From Daphnia pulex (lineage: Eukaryota > Arthropoda > Branchiopoda > Diplostraca > Daphniidae), in NCBI RefSeq assembly GCF_021134715.1, contig NC_060023.1, positions 248,001 through 312,000 on the forward strand: a stretch of DNA of 64,000 bases, in the 5' to 3' direction. Under the pieces are notes generated by a model. That model saw only the letters and a program-made list of their open reading frames with translations. It was not told the origin of the DNA and made no database searches. A program made the translations under genes and the position numbers. The stretch's first letter is position 1. Every line of letters starts with the position of its first letter. Positions 45,513 to 57,346 of this stretch are shown piece by piece.

Positions 45513-47123
45513 TTAACTTGATAGCAATTTATCGCCCCCTACAAAACTGAACGCAAAACTAAAAATAATTAGAGATACAGATAAAAAGGCGTACGTGTGG
45601 GGACCAGACGAATACGGGCTGGTTGTGGGAACGGGAGTTGAAGTGACGGTTGGAGGTGAATTTGTAGGGGCCGTGGGTACAATGACGCCCTGGATCCACG
45701 ATGAATAGGAGCTGATCCTGGTGTAGCCACTAGGAAAATTCTTCTGGCAGCCTAGGCTTGAGCCGAATGAAACGATCCCAATTTGCTTCCAGTTGACATT
45801 GGATTCTTTGAAAATTAATGGCCCTCCACTGTCACTCTGAATTGAACGAATAGGCGTCATCTCTTGCACATCGTGATTCACAGATCAATTGAGCTTACTT
45901 TACAAGGCCCACTGCGATTGGCTCCACTGGTACAGATGATTTTCTCTGTAATCATGCCGGGATAGGCATCACTACAGACGCTATTGGAGATGACTGGAAC
46001 TGTTACTTTGCGGAGCACAGGACTAAGGCTAGCACCGAAACCTGCGGGCCCAAAATATTTTGTTAAAATTTGGTGATTAAATCTTGTACGGGATCTCAAC
46101 TGTTACCATCCGAAGTGAAACCCCATCCGGCGACGGTGGCAGGTTCGTTGATGTAATCCGGTTCAGTCGAACTTGCAAGGCAGATTGGACGGATGTATTC
46201 TAAACGTCAAATCAAAAGTTATCAGTGCAAAAACAGACCAAAATATAAATAAATTAAAAACTTAATACGCGAGAAAGTGACGGTAGTTGAGAGTTTAATT
46301 AGGGCAATGTCGTTGGAGAAATTGTTCACGTTCGAGTCGGGATGAACGACGTAATTATTCGCAACGTACATTTTCCGATTAATTTCATCATTCGCTTCAT
46401 AATTGTGGACTCCTAAATAGACGCTGATTCGCTCCATCTGTTGTCTGTATGAATGGATAAAATACCCCTTTATTTTTAAATAAGCTTTGTATGGAAGATA
46501 AAGATGCTGAACCTACCCTGATGTGAGTAAAAGGCAGTGGGCGGCCGTGAGAATCCACTGATCGTTTATCAAACTTCCGCCACAGATTTTATCCTCGTTG
46601 TTAGCTATCTCGACTACGAGCAGTGCTTGCCAAGGGAATTCGTTTGGCGCAGTTTCCTCTCCACCAACAATCTTGTTGTTTTCAGAGTTTGATTGCATAA
46701 CATTTGTATTCGCCACTCCGCATTCGGCATAAGAGCTGTTGTTCTCACCTAAATAAAAACATGATGTTAACAAGCGATAATAAGATAACATTTTTTCGTT
46801 TAGTTTTATTTACCAACAAGGATAACCTTATCTTGTTCTGGCGCAATATTTTGGTCCTTTATTCGTTGCACAACATCAGCCCCAGTTACAGTTATCACGG
46901 TGTGTGGATGGAATGAAAAGGTCGAAAAATCCTGCCATTGTCAACCGTAATAAAATTATCCCACAACACAAGACAGATAACAAAATGATTTTACCTTGAC
47001 ATTAAACTTGGAGCTGAGGTACAGCTCGTTAGAAGCGACAACTGAACAAACACCCAAAATTGCGGCTACTAAAAGAATGATACCCGCCGGAGGACAGATT
47101 CTCTTTCGGAATTTGACATCCAT
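45513..47123 (-). CDS. Chymotrypsin-fold (S1) serine protease, triad intact, membrane-associated
   Basis: Seven exons: 47123-46995, 46931-46814, 46748-46517, 46444-46269, 46199-46107, 46041-45899, 45836-45513; 1215 nt, 404 residues. N-terminal hydrophobic segment ([19 protein letters not shown]), then the activation site NKIVGGEE (I109), triad H153 (TAAHC), D205 (NDIALIKL) and S300 (SDSGGPL). The residue six before Ser300 is Gly, not Asp, so trypsin-like specificity is not expected. After the domain comes a Thr/Pro/Ser-rich stalk and a hydrophobic C-terminus ([16 protein letters not shown]) with few residues after it, compatible with a GPI anchor or tail anchor (inference). An in-frame start at 47228 is possible but sits before a plausible acceptor; 47123 is preferred. 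Confidence 0.88.
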
Positions 47124-47998
47124 TCTGGATCGTTGCTGCAACTGAAAACTTTGTACAATAATTAGTAATAATATCGAACGACTTGAGCACGGCGTGTAGT
47201 ATCTTCGAATGAAAGCGATCAGGAACATGCGGGTGGTGTAAACCTTTTTGTGAAATCCTAATGATAACGGATCAATGCATATGACAAGGAAAAATTGCCT
47301 GAATGCTGCAATAATAGATTTTGATTATTCAATCGTTATTGCTGTTTCGTACGTGCAAGTCTGTAGAGATAACCAATAAAATTATCTCGGACAGGAGTCA
47401 CACAAAACCCCCGACAGGCCAACGACACATTAATCAAAAGCAAAGAAGAGTCAAGACGACCTTTCAATCACTAAAAGATAAACAGGAACAACCTACTTTT
47501 CTCGGTGTGATCCTTCTTTCGGACAGTACCTCCATCCCAGACCTTTTTTTTTAGTGGAGACTAAAAATGAAAGAGAATAAATCGCAAAATAAATTACCTG
47601 AAAAATTCTGTGGGTTCGTCGCATAAAAGAAAAGTGGAAATGTTCTTGTTTTGAAGAACCTAGGCTTTCAAACAGTTAGGCGTTCTGTAGATAAAGAATT
47701 TGCATAAAAGATTTACCCGTTACGCAAAATTAGCTGACCAAAATTGGTGTGACGTTAGCTCTTAACTTTATTTGCGATACATCTACATTAAATAACTTGG
47801 CGATTGGAGGCAGAAGCGATATGATTACAAATTTTAAACCTATATCGAACATTTTTAAATTAATATTAGAATTGATTGTTTAGTTTTCCTTTCGTGGGTA
47901 TTGCGGACGGATTTAATCGCTGGAAGTCTAGTTTGAATCTGAAAAAATGTTACATGAAAATCAAAGGTCTAATCATACCGAAAATAGAAAAATGCTAA
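47124..47998. other. Intergenic, protease promoter side
   Basis: AT-rich; no coding exon or repeat recognised. Confidence 0.4.
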
Positions 47999-48997
47999 TT
48001 AAATAGAACCTTCGTGATCATTTGAAGCGACACCGGAAAGAAGATGAAACAACTCGGAAGTGACCTTTAGACTTTCTTTGTTAATGTAATATGCATCAAC
48101 TTGTTCGTTCAATTTCTCTTTGCCTGCATCCACCATCGTGCTGTCGTTATTCTTCAATAGAGACCATACTTCAGATGAGAAAAAATGTGCAGGCGGTTTA
48201 TCACGAGACACCACTTCTTCAGTAGACTGTGTAGCCTTCAAAGCTGCCAATTTGGATGACATGTGAGTCAAGCGCAGAATGTTTTCTTGTTGAAGTTGTT
48301 TGATTTCTTCCTGAGCAGCCTCCATCGATACAGTCAGCAACTCCAAATTCTTCCTAGTATGTTTTTCTTTGGCTATAGCTGTTTTCAGGTTATCAATTTC
48401 TTTCTTTATTCCTGCTTCTTTTTTCACTTTAGCAAAATTTTCCAAATTCCTGATGGTGCCAACAGTTAGATCAACAGTATGATGATTTAAGCTACTGCAG
48501 CTATCAATTGTTTCTGATCCACAACTGAAGCACCAACTTTTTTCTCTGAAAGGTAAAGAGTATATTATAATTATGAACATGTCAAAATAAAACACATTAA
48601 GGATTCTTACAGTTTAGTGGATGAAGCAATTTTTTTGTTTAGTTTAATTATTTGAAGAGTGTAAATATTGTTAGGCAGCAACCTCCTTATTAAATCTGCT
48701 CTTTTTAAATCCTCAGTTAAACCATTATGTTGAGAAACATTTCGACAGAAGGGGCATTTAAGAATAAACATTGGATATCGATCTTGATTTAGTATTCCCT
48801 ATTTCAATTTGGAAACAGAGAAATATTTTTTAAGGGGGAAAGCATTCAAATGAAATAATTACCTCCAAGCACGTAAGGCAAATGGTGTGCGAGCAAGGGA
48901 GACATTTCGGTATTTTGAGGAGTTCGTCGTATTCGTTCATACAGACACCACATGTCAAAAATTCTTCATCGACCGACCCAATATTTACCGTCGCCAT
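47999..48997 (-). CDS. RING coiled-coil protein T5, shortest form
   Basis: Three exons: 48997-48863, 48798-48611, 48545-47999; 870 nt, 289 residues. RING ligands C16, C19, C35, H37, C40, C43, C60, C63; the loop before C60 is longer than in the neighbours (DRYPMFILK). Exon 3 has EKSWCFSCGSETIDSC...H and a coiled coil from TIRNLENFAKVKKEAG; it ends after ELFHLLSGVASND, before the linker and both C-terminal modules. More diverged than T2 and T3. Confidence 0.82.
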
Positions 48998-49611
48998 TAC
49001 GCTGTTTATTTCTCTGTTGAAACTTGAAACCTGAATTAATTGTTACAGGGCCAATAAAAGACATTCACGTCCGTTCTAACATACGTCTCCAGTCAAGACT
49101 CAAGGGAAGGGACCACGATCACGATTGCCGCCAGCAGACTATAGTTTCAACCAAAGCGACATTGCCATAATTTCGTAAAGTTATTTTTATTTGCAATTAA
49201 TTTGTAATTTTAATTGATGTAATTTCCGGCCCCAATCGCGAATTTTCACCATCACACTTCCCACTTCCAGAATTAAAGAAATACGGATTCCATAATCATA
49301 AAAAAAATAAATAAAACTATTGCCATTTCGACCTCTATCTATTTTTTTAAACAGATAAAACCTGAAACGAGTACATATTATCCCTCTAGCCAATCAAGCA
49401 AGGTATAAGTTTAAGTATTTAAGTCAATTCGGAGTTTGCATAATTCTGAATTTGTCACCATTTTTCTTAGTTTATTTGTCTTCAAGTACTGATTATCAGG
49501 CTATATTTGAGTCATAAAGAGTTCATTCTCTCTATGAAAACAAAAACAAAAGTACCCAAAAAAAAACATAAATTAAAACTTCTTTTCGATGCACAATTCA
49601 GATCACGAACT
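48998..49611. other. Spacer between T5 and T6
   Basis: AT-rich; short open frames only, no support for a gene. Confidence 0.4.
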
Positions 49612-51485
49612 CTACTTGTCGGGAGATTTGTTAGCGGATTCTATGGTCAACGAATAGCTGCCCCGTTCAGACTTGCTAGACTGGCTCATGATAGTTACGG
49701 ATCCTTTTGTTGTGCAACGGATAAAAAAATAAAAAAAAATATAAAAATAAAACGGATAAAAATAAAATAAAACCTTTGGTAGTGCATCGAACGATGTGGC
49801 CAAAGAGCTCGTTGTTTGTCACCGCAGGAGCCACTGCACATTTGGGATTGTGCCAGTCTTTCAGCGGAATAATAAAGTTCCAGCCAGTAACGATTTTGTA
49901 TCCAAGCTCAGATTCAACCATTGCGACTCCAATGGTAGTGTTCGAATCTGCTATTCCCGTCTTCTTCGAATTGGAATCAAACATACTGGGAGCCACAGGA
50001 TGGAAACCCGGGTGGTAATCCGTCGTCAATGAGAACGATATAAATACTCCAGGAATCGCCTATCAAGAAAAATACTGAAATATTTTAGGGGAAAAGGAAT
50101 ACTTAAATGAAACTATACTGTACTTTGTCAATATAACTTCCAAAATTCTTTGGCGATTCGAAGCAAAATTCTCCCAATTGCTGCACAAACTCGGGATGAA
50201 ACGCAGGCAAAGGGCGGACATGGATTTCGCCTTGGAAAGTACCCGACTTGTATAATTTCAGGATAAAGATGGACGAATGGCCCATGACGAATCTCTTGCT
50301 CTTTGATGGCATTTCAGGAGGCAAAGATGTCGGCAATGCTTGCACAGTACTGACAACAGTGGCAGAGGGACAAGTAACGACGGACGAAGATTTGGAATCA
50401 CACACTGCTGATGGAAGGTCTTCTTCCATTGAGTTCTTCTGCCGCTCCAAAAACCAGAAAACGGCATGAGACAGCAACTTTGAATCTTGTTGGCATAAAG
50501 GACCATTCAATGAAGGGCTGATGGGTTGGAAACGAAACCCGCTCTTTAAAATGGGGTGCGTCGATGTAGGGCGATCGTTTTCATCGTACAAAAGAACTTG
50601 AATCTTCGTTTTCCGTCTGCGTTCGTACTCTGAAGCTACCGCAGTTGCTTCGTCAAGTTTTTGTTTGTACACCTCAAACGATTCCGTCATCTTCTTTTTC
50701 AGTGTGTCGACGGAATCGCTGGATGTAGAACCTTCTACTAGTGACATCAACTCTGACAAAACCATGTCCCTTTTTAGACCATTTTGTGCTTCTGTTTCTT
50801 GATCAGTATCTGATGATTCATATTCTTCCAAGACTGAGACCATTTCCGCCAGACTCAGATCATTATCCTCTTGACATTTTTTGGCTTCTTCTCCTGCAAC
50901 ATTGATGGCTTCAATAATGAGGTCCATTTCTTTTTGAACTTTTATACGTGTCTGAATGGCCAGCGCTAACTTGCTTATTCCAGTGTCCCTGATTTCCAGT
51001 AACTCTTCTTTTAATTTTAAAAGAGCATCAAGATTTTTGTTTTTCATCCTGTCATTAAAAATTATAGATCAATGTTAAATTAAGAATACTTTAAAAGTTA
51101 TGCAAAACGTACTGGGGATACATGAGATCAATTGGATCTGGAACAGCTGATCGCTTGTTAAGTTTAAGCATTTGAAGTGCATAGGTATTGTTCGGCAGTA
51201 TCCACTTTGAACAGTCGGAGATATCTTTGGAAGCAACATTACGGCAAAAGGGGCATGTAATGGACTTAATAGTGGTACCTTGCACTATCCCCTTTTAAAA
51301 AATGTAAGAAAAGTCAATATCTTTACCAAAGTCTTGTTTCTATTTTAAATGCTTACCTGAAGACAAAGAAGACATACAGTATGAGAACATGGCAAGAATT
51401 TTGGTTTCCTAATTTCCTCGTCATACTCCCACAAACAAACGCCACACGTGACGAAATCGTCGTTGTCGTCGTCGTTACTTGCCAT
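49612..51485 (-). CDS. RING coiled-coil protein T6, with an extra intron in the last exon
   Basis: Five exons: 51485-51357, 51291-51113, 51048-50124, 50059-49774, 49703-49612; 1611 nt, 536 residues. RING ligands C14, C17, C33, H35, C38, C41, C56, C59. The small zinc segment present in T1-T3 is absent: exon 3 starts MKNKNLDALLKLKEEL directly in the coiled coil. Module 1 is SSIFILKLYKSGTFQGEI with FHPEFVQQLGEFCFESPKNF; module 2 is GWNFIIPL ... NELFGHIVR ... GSYSLTIES. Without removing 49704-49773 the frame runs into an unrelated Phe/Leu/Tyr stretch; splicing it restores the conserved ending SKSERGSYSLTIES. Confidence 0.83.
49704..49773 (-). other. T6-specific 70-nt intron flanked by direct repeats
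   Basis: GT at 49773-49772 and AG at 49705-49704 on the minus strand; interior almost pure T/A. The exon ends around it repeat: CGATGCACTACCAAAGG before the donor and CGTTGCACAACAAAAGG across the acceptor (14 of 17 identical). All paralogues in the window are uninterrupted here. Confidence 0.7.
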
Positions 51486-52275
51486 TTCTCACGGCAGTTC
51501 TTTAAAGGCAAAAGAATACCTACGTCTAGTAAATTTTAACGATTAAATGATACCTCAGATTTTAAAACAAACACGTGCAATTCTTCATAGCAACGCATGG
51601 AACAGGGCTTGGCTGAAGTTTATGCAACCATGATGAAAGCAACCATGCCGGATATTTCAAAACTAGTACTACTTGATGGGCTGGTGGCGCCTCTATTGGC
51701 CGATACTTAAAAACTACTTAAAGTATAGAGGGCCAAGTTGGAATTATTTTTCCATTTCTTTTCTTTTTTTACATTACCATTTCTCATCTTTTTTTATCTT
51801 CAATTTTTTTATAAGTCGTTAGTTGATGAAAATTTTATTTTATAGAAGGAATCGTCAAGAATTGTATTGTGTTGTTAACTTGTTAAGTCGATCGAATTGA
51901 AAATTCGTAATCGTCGCTCGGCTGCTGCTGCTGGAAGTCGTCGATATTGATGAAGGCAATTCCAGGACTTGCGGTAGGTTCCACCCTGTGTAAACCCGAA
52001 TTTCGTCGAATCAATAGAAATGAAATAATAATAATCATCGGCGACTATTTACGGATAAGTGTTGGAATTGTACCGATGGCCATTATGTCAGACTGGTTGT
52101 CACATCTGTTGATTGATTGGTCCAGTTAAAAGTGTTAGCTCATGCACAATTTATTTTAAGAATAAATCCTCAAGTTAACAGCATTGCGTCATTATGTAGT
52201 AGTTTCTTTAATGCATTGATAGTTTATACAGGGTCGATCGAGTTGAGAGCGAACTTTGGTTTCCAAATGAAGGAT
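51486..52275. other. Spacer between T6 and T7
   Basis: No gene recognised; includes GCTGGTGGCGCCTCTATTGG at 51681, one of several GGCGCC-type motifs near promoters in this window. Confidence 0.4.
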
Positions 52276-53544
52276 CTACTGGGATTCAAGACTTATTGTG
52301 TAGTTGATTACTTCAGATTTCTTGGACTTGTTGAGTTCCATAACGATTTCATTGGGTGAATCGGAAGTATTCATGACATGGCCAAACATTTCGACTGGCA
52401 GGGGTGATATTAAATTCTTATGCTGGTGATTTCCAGGACTCACAGAAAGGATCAAGCTCCAGCTAATGATAGCGGAGGAGCTAAGGGTCGAACCGGGCAG
52501 ACTAGATTTGTTCAAGATTATCCCGACCTCACCAGGAGCCGCGTTAGGAGTGATGCCAGGCCAAGGATTAGAAGTATAATTGGGAACCACGGGATGAAAT
52601 AGGAGATGGGACATGGAGAACAAAGCAAATACTCCAGCGTGCGCCTATGCATCAAAAGTGTCCATTTTTTAAATGAATTTCAAATTTTAATTGTTTAATG
52701 GGCGATACCTTGTTAACAGTGGTGACGAAATCCTTGGGAGATTTGTAACAGAATTTGCCCAAGTGTTGGAGAAATTCCGGGTGAAATGTGGGCGCAGGAC
52801 GGATCCGAATTTCACCTTTAAGAGTGCCTGATTGAAACAGCCTCAGGATGAAAATTGATTCCCCCAAGACGAATTTGTTGTTTGCAGTTGGGGTTGGACT
52901 TGGGAATATGTAGGTGGGTTTAAAAGTGGGTGTAACAGTTGCGGTGGCTGGTGGGGAATTCATTTTCATGGCCGACATCAGTTCTGCTATGTGAAGGTAG
53001 TTTTCCACTTGAAGCTTCTTGACTTGCGCTCCAGCTTCAAATATCGTTTTCATGACAACATCCAACTGCTCTTGAACGTCATAGCGCGTTTCCAGGGCGC
53101 TGGCTAATCTTGTTCGGCAATCCCTGAAATTTGACAATAAAATTAAATTCCCATATTTATCTTACGATGGAGTAATTTTTAAAAGATTACAGGGAACTGG
53201 CAGTTGTTCCGGTTGTTTCTTTTTCCTTCTTTAATTTGATGATGTGCAGGGCGAACAAATTGTTGGGCAGACTTGTAACAGTTACGCCGACAAAGTTCTT
53301 GCGGCAAAATGGACAGGAAATCATGTCCTTTTGGCAGATTTTCTAAGATCAAATAATGTTAAATGGTTAAATAAAACAAATATAAATGACGTCATATTCG
53401 TTATACCTGCAGACAATTGAGGCACACCGTGTGGGCGCATTGCAGAAATTTGGGTTTCCTATTTTCTTCGTCAAATTCACATAAGCAAACACCGCAGTTC
53501 ACGAAATGTTCCGTATCGCTAGTGTCGTCTAAAGCGCCGTCCAT
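52276..53544 (-). CDS. RING protein T7, compact form with short coiled coil
   Basis: Four exons: 53544-53407, 53342-53191, 53123-52709, 52644-52276; 1074 nt, 357 residues. RING: NCGVC...QCAHTVCLNCL and CPFC. Exon 3 is much shorter than in T1 and begins DCRTRLASALETRYDVQEQL, so the zinc segment and most of the coiled coil are gone. Module 1 (ESIFILRLFQSGTLKGEIRI, FHPEFLQHLGKFCYKSP) and module 2 (ISWSLILS, EMFGHVMNT, YTISLESQ) are kept. Forms a subgroup with T8 and T9. Confidence 0.85.
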
Positions 53545-53574
53545 GTTCTTTACCTACTGTCGTCCGACTCCCAT

Positions 53575-53581
53575 CTTATCA
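53575..53581 (-). promoter_or_regulatory. GATA-type site upstream of T7
   Basis: TGATAAG on the minus strand, about 31 nt before the start codon; comparable sites lie before T8 (55158-55164), T10 (59211-59217) and T11 (62190-62196). Confidence 0.4.
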
Positions 53582-53896
53582 CCTTGTCCTTTTTCAGACA
53601 TTATTTGATTATCACCACTCCTTTTACAAATGCTTTGAAAGTTGCGCAATAGCCTGACGAATCTCGATTAAAAACTGACTACGTTATCTCAGGCCAATGT
53701 AGAACGAAAAAGGTAGGAAAGAGAATATCTTAACCCAACTAACATGTTAAACAAACGCTGAACATGCAATACATTTTCAATCAAATTTGTAATTTGCTCT
53801 CGTAAGCTGCGATCTTTTACAGTTTTCTTTCAACGGTTAGAATTAAGGATGTACATGCAATCTTCGATTAGAACTAAATACCTTATTGAGGTAGTA

Positions 53897-55133
53897 CTAC
53901 TGGGATTCGAGAGTCATTGTGTAGCTTCCTCTTTCGTTCTTTTTGGACGTGCTCAGCTTTGTAATGGCTACATTGGGGTGATTGGATGTGTCGATGATGT
54001 GTCCAAAGAGTTCGGCAGAGGCGGAAGCAATGATCTTTCTTTGTTGGTCGTGTACAGTATTGAACGGTATGAACCAATTCCAGTCGGTAATGGTGTTGGG
54101 ACCGACACCGATGGGTTGATTCTTTTTCTTCAAGATCATACCGACCTCACCCATTTTTGAGGCATTAATACGAGGTGTCTGATTAGCACCCGCCAAAGTT
54201 GGCTGAAAGGACACAGTATGAGACATCGATATTGAGACGAAAACCCCAGCCTGGGCCTGATCAAACCAAAAAGTTTGAAAATCTTTAATATGTAAAAACA
54301 ATTGATCAGTTGATTACCTTGTCAACAGTAGAGGCGAAAGTCTTTGGAGATTTGTAGCAAAACTGTCGCAACTTTTGCACAAATTCCGGGTGAAATGTGA
54401 GCGCTGGGCGGATCCGAATTTCGCCTATTGACGTGCCGTTGTTAAACACTTTCAGGATGAAAATGGAAGACTGCATCGATGACTGGACCAATTTGGCGTT
54501 CAAGGGGGATACTGGATTTTGAAAAAAGGTTGACGCTGTTGGTTTCGGAGTAACTTCAATGAGCGAAATCAGTTTTGCCATTTCGATATTATTTTCTTCC
54601 TGAAGTTTCTTCACGTGAACACCAACCGCAGTGATGGATTTCGTTATTGCATTCAATTGCTCTTGAACTCCTTTCCGTTTCTTAAGAACTGCGGTGAATT
54701 TCTTCGTTAGATCACTTATTTCTATCGATCCACCAGCTCGACACTCCCTAAAAAGCCAAAAGAAGAATATAAATACTACTAAGAAAATGGCGCGCGAGAT
54801 CATTCAAATTACATGAGACTCGTAGTTTCTTTTAATTTGACCATCTGAAGAGCATACGAATTATTAGGAAGACTGGCAGCGTCACTGGAGAACGTTGTGC
54901 GGCAAAAAGGGCACGTAATCACGCCAGCTCGCCATATTTTCTGTAATCGTGAAAAAATTCCGATGATTCAAAATAAAATGAGTAACAGATTGCATTATTA
55001 CCTTTAAACATTTGAGGCAAACGGTGTGGGCGCATTGAAGAAATTTGGGTTTCCTGATTTCTTCGTCAAATTCACAGAAACACACACCACAATTCACGAA
55101 ATGTTCCGTATAACTAGCGACGGCCATAGCCAT
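53897..55133 (-). CDS. RING protein T8, compact form
   Basis: Four exons: 55133-55002, 54940-54813, 54747-54318, 54256-53897; 1050 nt, 349 residues. RING C15, C18 in EHFVNCGVCFCEF, then QCAHTVCLKCL and ITCPFC. Exon 3: MECRAGGSIEISDLTKKF, short coiled coil, module 1 (SSIFILKVFNNGTSIGEIRI, FHPEFVQKLRQFCYKSPKTF). Exon 4: module 2 (DWNWFIPF, ELFGHIIDT, YTMTLESQ). Very similar to T9 along its length, so a recent tandem duplicate. Confidence 0.85.
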
Positions 55134-55615
55134 GTCTTAGTTTGCTGCTGACTGGCTAGATAAGGAATATTCACCATAATACACTTACGTAGCGCAAACG
55201 ATTTTTCAAAATTCAGAGAAGAATCAACGTTTAAGTTGTGTAACAGGTGTTCGCGATATCTGCAAGGCTAGATTATGGGTAATAGCAATTCGAGGAAATG
55301 GGCACAAAAGTTGGAAGCTGATTGCGAGATTTGACTGACGAATGCATTGTGTTAGAGTTGGAAGTAAATTGGAATAAGCGAAACGAAAGAAAATGGCAAG
55401 CATTTTGACAAGTAAAAATGTTGAACTGATTAGAACGTAAATTGTAAATAGACTGTTAACATATAGGATTTCTACTCATTTCTACTCAAAATAGTGGAAA
55501 CAATTTTTGTCTGATTCTTGGCAATTTTAAATTCTAATCTTTCAATTTGTTGGAATGGTTTAAAAATAAGAGAAATTACGCACTTTAAATATAACTGGAT
55601 TGCGCATTACAAATA

Positions 55616-56909
55616 CTACTGGGATTCGAGAGTAATTCTGTAGCGGTCTCTTTCGTTCTTTTTGGACATGCTCAGCTCAGTCACTGCTTTATTGGGTGAA
55701 CTGCAAGTGTCGATGATGTGTCCAAAGAGTTCGGCGCCAGCGGAAGATATTACGCTCTTCTGCTGGATGTTTACAGGATTCAACGGTATGAAAAAATTCC
55801 AATCGGTAATGGTTTTGGGGCCGACACCAACAGGTTTAAGATTATTTTTCTTAAAGATCACACCAACCTCACCCATTTTTGAAGCAGCGATACGAGTTGT
55901 TTGATTAGTGGCCCCCAAAGTTGGACGGAACTGCCAATGAGACATCGGTATTGAGACGAACACTCCAGCCTGGGCCTGATAACCAAAAAATTAATGAAAA
56001 TCTTTTAATTATTATCGATAGAAGTTTAATCAAAAATTACCTTGTCAACATTAGAGGCAAAAGTCTTTGGAGATTTGTAGCAAAACTGTCCCAACTGTTG
56101 CACAAATTCCGGGTGGAATGTGAGCGCTGGGCGGATCCGAATTTCACCCATTGGTACGAAGTAGTCAGACACTTTCAGGATGAAAATGTAAGACTGCATC
56201 GACGACTGCAACAATTTGGCATCCACGGCCATGGGGGTTATTGCATTTGGCAAAGACCTTGACGCTGTTGGTTGCGGAGTAACTTCAATGAGCGACAGCA
56301 GTTCCGCCATTTCGATATTGTTTTCTTCTTGAAGTTTTTTCACTTGATCACCAACCGCAGTGATGGATTTCGCGATGGCATCCAATTTCCCTTGTACTTC
56401 TTTCCGTTTCTTAAGAACTGCTGTCAATTTCTTCGTTTGCTCGACCATTCCTGCGTTTTTTACCGAATGACAAGATCGACACTCCCTAAAATGGTTAAGA
56501 TTCATTTAAAATTTGAATAAAAACTGCCTTTTTTTAAATTTTGTTTACAAGGAACTGACGGCCGTTACTTTCGGCTTTTCCCTCTCTTCTTTTAATTTGA
56601 CCATCTGGAGGGCGTAGGAATTGTTGGGCAGACTGGCAGTGTCGTCAACAAAAAATTTTCGGCAAAAAGGGCATGTAATCCAGCCAACTTGACCTACTAT
56701 TTTCTAAATAATCGTAAAAAGTCACGAATTTGGATACAGTATGTTGATAAAAAATCAAAGAATTATTTATATACCTGCAGACACGTCAGACAGACCGTGT
56801 GAGCGCATTGTAGAAATTTGGGTTTCCTATTTTCTTCGTCGAATTCGCATAGACAAACACCACAATTCACGAAATGTTCTAGATCGTTGGTAACGTTGGC
56901 TGTCGCCAT
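55616..56909 (-). CDS. RING protein T9, compact form
   Basis: Four exons: 56909-56775, 56703-56549, 56485-56041, 55975-55616; 1095 nt, 364 residues. RING: NCGVC...QCAHTVCLTCLQ and ITCPFC. Exon 3 starts LECRSCHSVKNAG, then coiled coil, module 1 (SYIFILKVSDYFVPMGEIRI, FHPEFVQQLGQFCYKSPKTF); exon 4 module 2 (DWNFFIPL, ELFGHIIDT, YRITLESQ). An upstream in-frame ATG-containing stretch exists, but MATANVTND fits the family start. Confidence 0.85.
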
Positions 56910-57346
56910 GTCTTGTCTCCTGTCGATTGACTTATCGATCGTCTTTGTTTCCTTCAAAGCTTCATTATCAGTTCTTTTTCAAAATTCCACCTGTGTTTAA
57001 AGGCGGCTAGAGCCGTTATCAGTTTTGACATGATAATTTTCGAGTTGTTTGTAAGATGCGTCATTGGAATTCAATGTAAAACAAACACATTGCGATTGGA
57101 AAATAGGATAACAAAAGAAAGGAAAAATTACGTCCATAATGAAACCATATTTAAGCGCTATACTACTAGAACGGTACTACTTAATTAAAGTTGGCAGACG
57201 CATTTCAGGTTTGCAGGATTGAAGGAAAATACCGTAGAGTACTTATGCCTCATTGTATTTTTCTTTAATTCTTTCCCGTACACTTGAAATCTCCGTTAAA
57301 GTAAAATTTGGGTTGGACAAAGGTTACCTTATAGATTTCTACTGGA
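56910..57346. other. Spacer between T9 and T10
   Basis: No gene recognised; TGATAAT at 56964-56970 (minus) is a weak GATA-type site. Confidence 0.4.

Noticed and set aside
47321..47554. 77-codon plus-strand frame upstream of the protease gene
   Set aside because: No recognisable domain, in an AT-rich promoter region.
49612..49803. Reading the end of T6 without splicing
   Set aside because: Gives a Phe/Tyr/Leu-rich tail with no likeness to paralogues, whereas removing the GT-AG segment restores the shared ending.
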